From contig NZ_JARLTC010000014.1 of NCBI RefSeq assembly GCF_029382225.1, positions 167,284 to 231,283 of the forward strand: 64,000 nucleotides of DNA. The letters run 5' to 3'. This DNA is from Spongiactinospora sp. TRM90649. Lineage in GTDB: Bacteria; Actinomycetota; Actinomycetes; Streptosporangiales; Streptosporangiaceae. Shown one piece after another: positions 62,109 through 64,000 of the stretch; within the stretch, counting starts at the first letter, position 1, and each line of letters begins with the position of its first letter. A model generated the notes under the pieces. It was not told where the DNA came from. It did not search any database and saw only the letters and a program-made list of their open reading frames with translations. The position numbers and the translations under genes were made by a program.

Positions 62109-62974
62109 GTCTTCCTCCGGAGCATGAATGCGAGCGCGCCGACGACACCGGTGCCCAGCATGAGCAGGGTCGCGATCGCGGTGATGTTGGGATCCAGTCC
62201 CGTCTTGACGTTGTCGAAGATGGCCTTGGGCAGCGTCACGGTCCCCGGGCCGCCGAGGAAGTTGATGAGCACCGCCTCGTCGAAGCTGCTGATGAACGCG
62301 AAGATGTAGGCCGCGCCGATGGCGGGCAGCAGCAGCCGCAGGGTGATCCCGGTCATGGCCCGCACCCGGGACGCGCCGAGGGTCATCGCGACCAGCTCGA
62401 TCTCGGCGGGCAGCCGGGCCATCGCCGAACCGACGATCAGCAGCACGAACGGCAGGCCGTGCACCGCGTACGTCACCACCAGCGCGGCCAGGCTGCTGGT
62501 GAGCCGGAACTGCACGAACAGCGTGTAGAGCGCCACGGCGTAGGCGACGCCCGGGATCACCAGCGGGCTCAGCCCCATCGCCTGGAACAGGCCCTTCAGC
62601 CGCAGCCGGGACCGGTACAGCGCGAACACCGCCGGGATGCCGATCAGCAGCGAGAGCGCCGCCGAGACGGTGGCCAGCTTGAACGACAGCGTCATCGCGT
62701 CGATCCAGGTGTCCGACCCGAAGAACGACCGGTACTGGCGCAGGCCCCACTCCTGGGGCGGGAACTGCAGCACCTCGGCGTTGGAGAACGACAGCACCAC
62801 GACGCACACGATGGGCACGCCCAGGAACAGCACCGCGAGCGTGCGCACCACCAGGTCGGTCGTCTTCGCGCCGCGCATCGCGATCCGGCGGGCCACCGTG
62901 TCCGGCACGGTCCGTGGACCGTTCCCCGGCGCGGCGGGCGGCGGCAGAGTGGGTGGAAGGGTGTCGGTCGTCAT
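62105..62974 (-). CDS. ABC transporter permease (PotC type)
   Basis: A 289-residue inner-membrane permease with six predicted helices after a Pro-rich N-terminus. The binding-protein-dependent transport motif reads EIELVAMTLGASRVRAMTGITLRLLLP, the EAA loop that contacts the ATPase. The pairing with a second permease and a PotA-like ATPase indicates a spermidine/putrescine-class importer. ATG 62974 overlaps the first permease stop by ATGA. The substrate-binding protein is not in the window. Confidence 0.92.
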   Translation of the reverse strand: MTTDTLPPTLPPPAAPGNGPRTVPDTVARRIAMRGAKTTDLVVRTLAVLFLGVPIVCVVVLSFSNAEVLQFPPQEWGLRQYRSFFGSDTWIDAMTLSFKLATVSAALSLLIGIPAVFALYRSRLRLKGLFQAMGLSPLVIPGVAYAVALYTLFVQFRLTSSLAALVVTYAVHGLPFVLLIVGSAMARLPAEIELVAMTLGASRVRAMTGITLRLLLPAIGAAYIFAFISSFDEAVLINFLGGPGTVTLPKAIFDNVKTGLDPNITAIATLLMLGTGVVGALAFMLRRKT

Positions 62975-63849
62975 CCCAGCGCCCTCCGCATCCGCTCCTT
63001 GCCGACCAGGCGCAGCCCGGCCAGGATGACCAGGCCCGCGACGATCAGCAGCAGCACCGAGGACACCGCCGCCTGCTGCGGCTGGAACAGGTTGAAGATG
63101 TCGTCGGCGATCAGGCTCGCGGAGAACGGCGCCGTGGCCCCGCCGAGCAGGACCGGCGTCAGGTAGTAGCCGATGCAGATCACGTAGACGATCACCGTCG
63201 AGGCCATCAGGCCGGGCAGCGCCAGCGGCACCACCACGTCGCGCAGCGCCCGGACCCGCGAGGCGCCCATGCTCTCGGCCGCCAGCACCAGGTTCAGGTC
63301 GATGGTGACGTAGACCGCGAGCAGCGGCAGCACCGCGTACGGCAGCATCTGGTAGGTCATGCCGGCCACCACCGCGAACGTGGTGTTCAGCATCTGGATC
63401 GGCTCGTCGATCAGCCCGAGCGAGGTCAGCGTGCCGTTGACCACGCCGAAGCGCTCCAGCAGCACGGTGAAGGCGTAGATCTTCATCACCGCGCCCATCC
63501 ACAGCGGCAGGAACACGGCCAGCGCGATCACCACGCGGGTCAGCCGGCTCCTGGTGGTGCGCAGCGACCAGGCGAGCACGGCGCCGATCACCACCACGAT
63601 CGCGGTGACGATCAGCGAGGTGACACAGGTCACCCACAGCGTGCGCCGCGCCGCCGGGCTGGCGAAGAAGTCGCCGACGTTGCCGAACCCGTTGGGCGCG
63701 CCGAACGCGGTCCGCAGCAGTTCGACGAAGGGGTAGACGATCAGCACGCCGGCCACGAGGAGGAACGGCGCGATCAGCCATAGCCCGGTCATGCCGGAGA
63801 AGGTGGACTGCCATCCCTTCACGCGCGTCCGGCGCCTCTTCAGAAACAT
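62971..63849 (-). CDS. ABC transporter permease (PotB type)
   Basis: A 292-residue permease with six predicted helices (first GLWLIAPFLLVAGVLIVYPFVELL). The EAA loop is NLVLAAESMGASRVRALRDVVVPLALPG. A basic N-terminus (FLKRRRTRVKGW) is cytoplasmic. It is the first gene of the importer visible here. A periplasmic-type binding protein would be expected upstream, beyond the poly-G stretch at the window end. Confidence 0.92.
   Translation of the reverse strand: MFLKRRRTRVKGWQSTFSGMTGLWLIAPFLLVAGVLIVYPFVELLRTAFGAPNGFGNVGDFFASPAARRTLWVTCVTSLIVTAIVVVIGAVLAWSLRTTRSRLTRVVIALAVFLPLWMGAVMKIYAFTVLLERFGVVNGTLTSLGLIDEPIQMLNTTFAVVAGMTYQMLPYAVLPLLAVYVTIDLNLVLAAESMGASRVRALRDVVVPLALPGLMASTVIVYVICIGYYLTPVLLGGATAPFSASLIADDIFNLFQPQQAAVSSVLLLIVAGLVILAGLRLVGKERMRRALG

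Positions 63850-64000
<151 letters not shown>

Overview
This is a contiguous piece of a very high-GC actinomycete chromosome. Coding third positions are almost all G or C, GTG/TTG starts are common, and gene order is actinobacterial: mfd, SurA-like lipoprotein, mazG, eno, ftsB, DUF501, ppx, ndh; glmU, prs, rplY, pth; ppk next to mutT1; tam divergent from tamR. A member of the Streptosporangiales is my best guess, inferred from general feel rather than from a marker gene. I see no prophage, insertion sequence or CRISPR array.

Layout. 0.7-14 kb is a minus-strand housekeeping block: NDH-2 behind a Rex-type operator, a family 5 uracil-DNA glycosylase, exopolyphosphatase, DUF501, FtsB, enolase, a WD40 Ser/Thr kinase, MazG, a SurA-like lipoprotein and Mfd. 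14-38 kb is an accessory surface-polysaccharide region. It holds APS kinase, a TauE-type exporter, a GH26-like hydrolase, a Wzz-like protein, a Wzy-like polymerase, a phosphotransferase, a Wzx-like flippase, three different sulfotransferases, a WecG/TagA/CpsF glycosyltransferase and a GT2. It also holds two orphan envelope proteins and a tight operon of a polyprenyl-phosphate sugar transferase with CysQ, CysD and CysN. 38-43 kb returns to housekeeping (exonuclease, pth, rplY, prs, glmU, tRNA-Gln). 43-51 kb has a fatty-acid desaturase with a FasR-like regulator carrying a long charged helix, then polyphosphate genes (ppk, mutT1, CYTH-CHAD) and the tam/tamR pair. 51-64 kb is a minus-strand catabolic block: ABC importer, NDP-forming acyl-CoA synthetase, enoyl-CoA hydratase, urocanate hydratase, CoA transferase, alcohol dehydrogenase-like enzyme, then glutamate dehydrogenase and an arginase-family protein.

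How the genes work together. The most striking theme is a complete PAPS economy built into a Wzx/Wzy polysaccharide locus: sulfate activation (CysD/CysN), APS kinase, PAP removal (CysQ) and three PAPS-dependent sulfotransferases. No PAPS reductase or sulfite reductase lies in the window. I infer that the locus makes a sulfated exopolysaccharide. The second theme is a urocanate hydratase in a CoA-ester operon with its own importer, which is not the usual histidine-utilisation layout. The window ends in a poly-G run and a perfect G/C palindrome that look like an assembly or sequencing problem.
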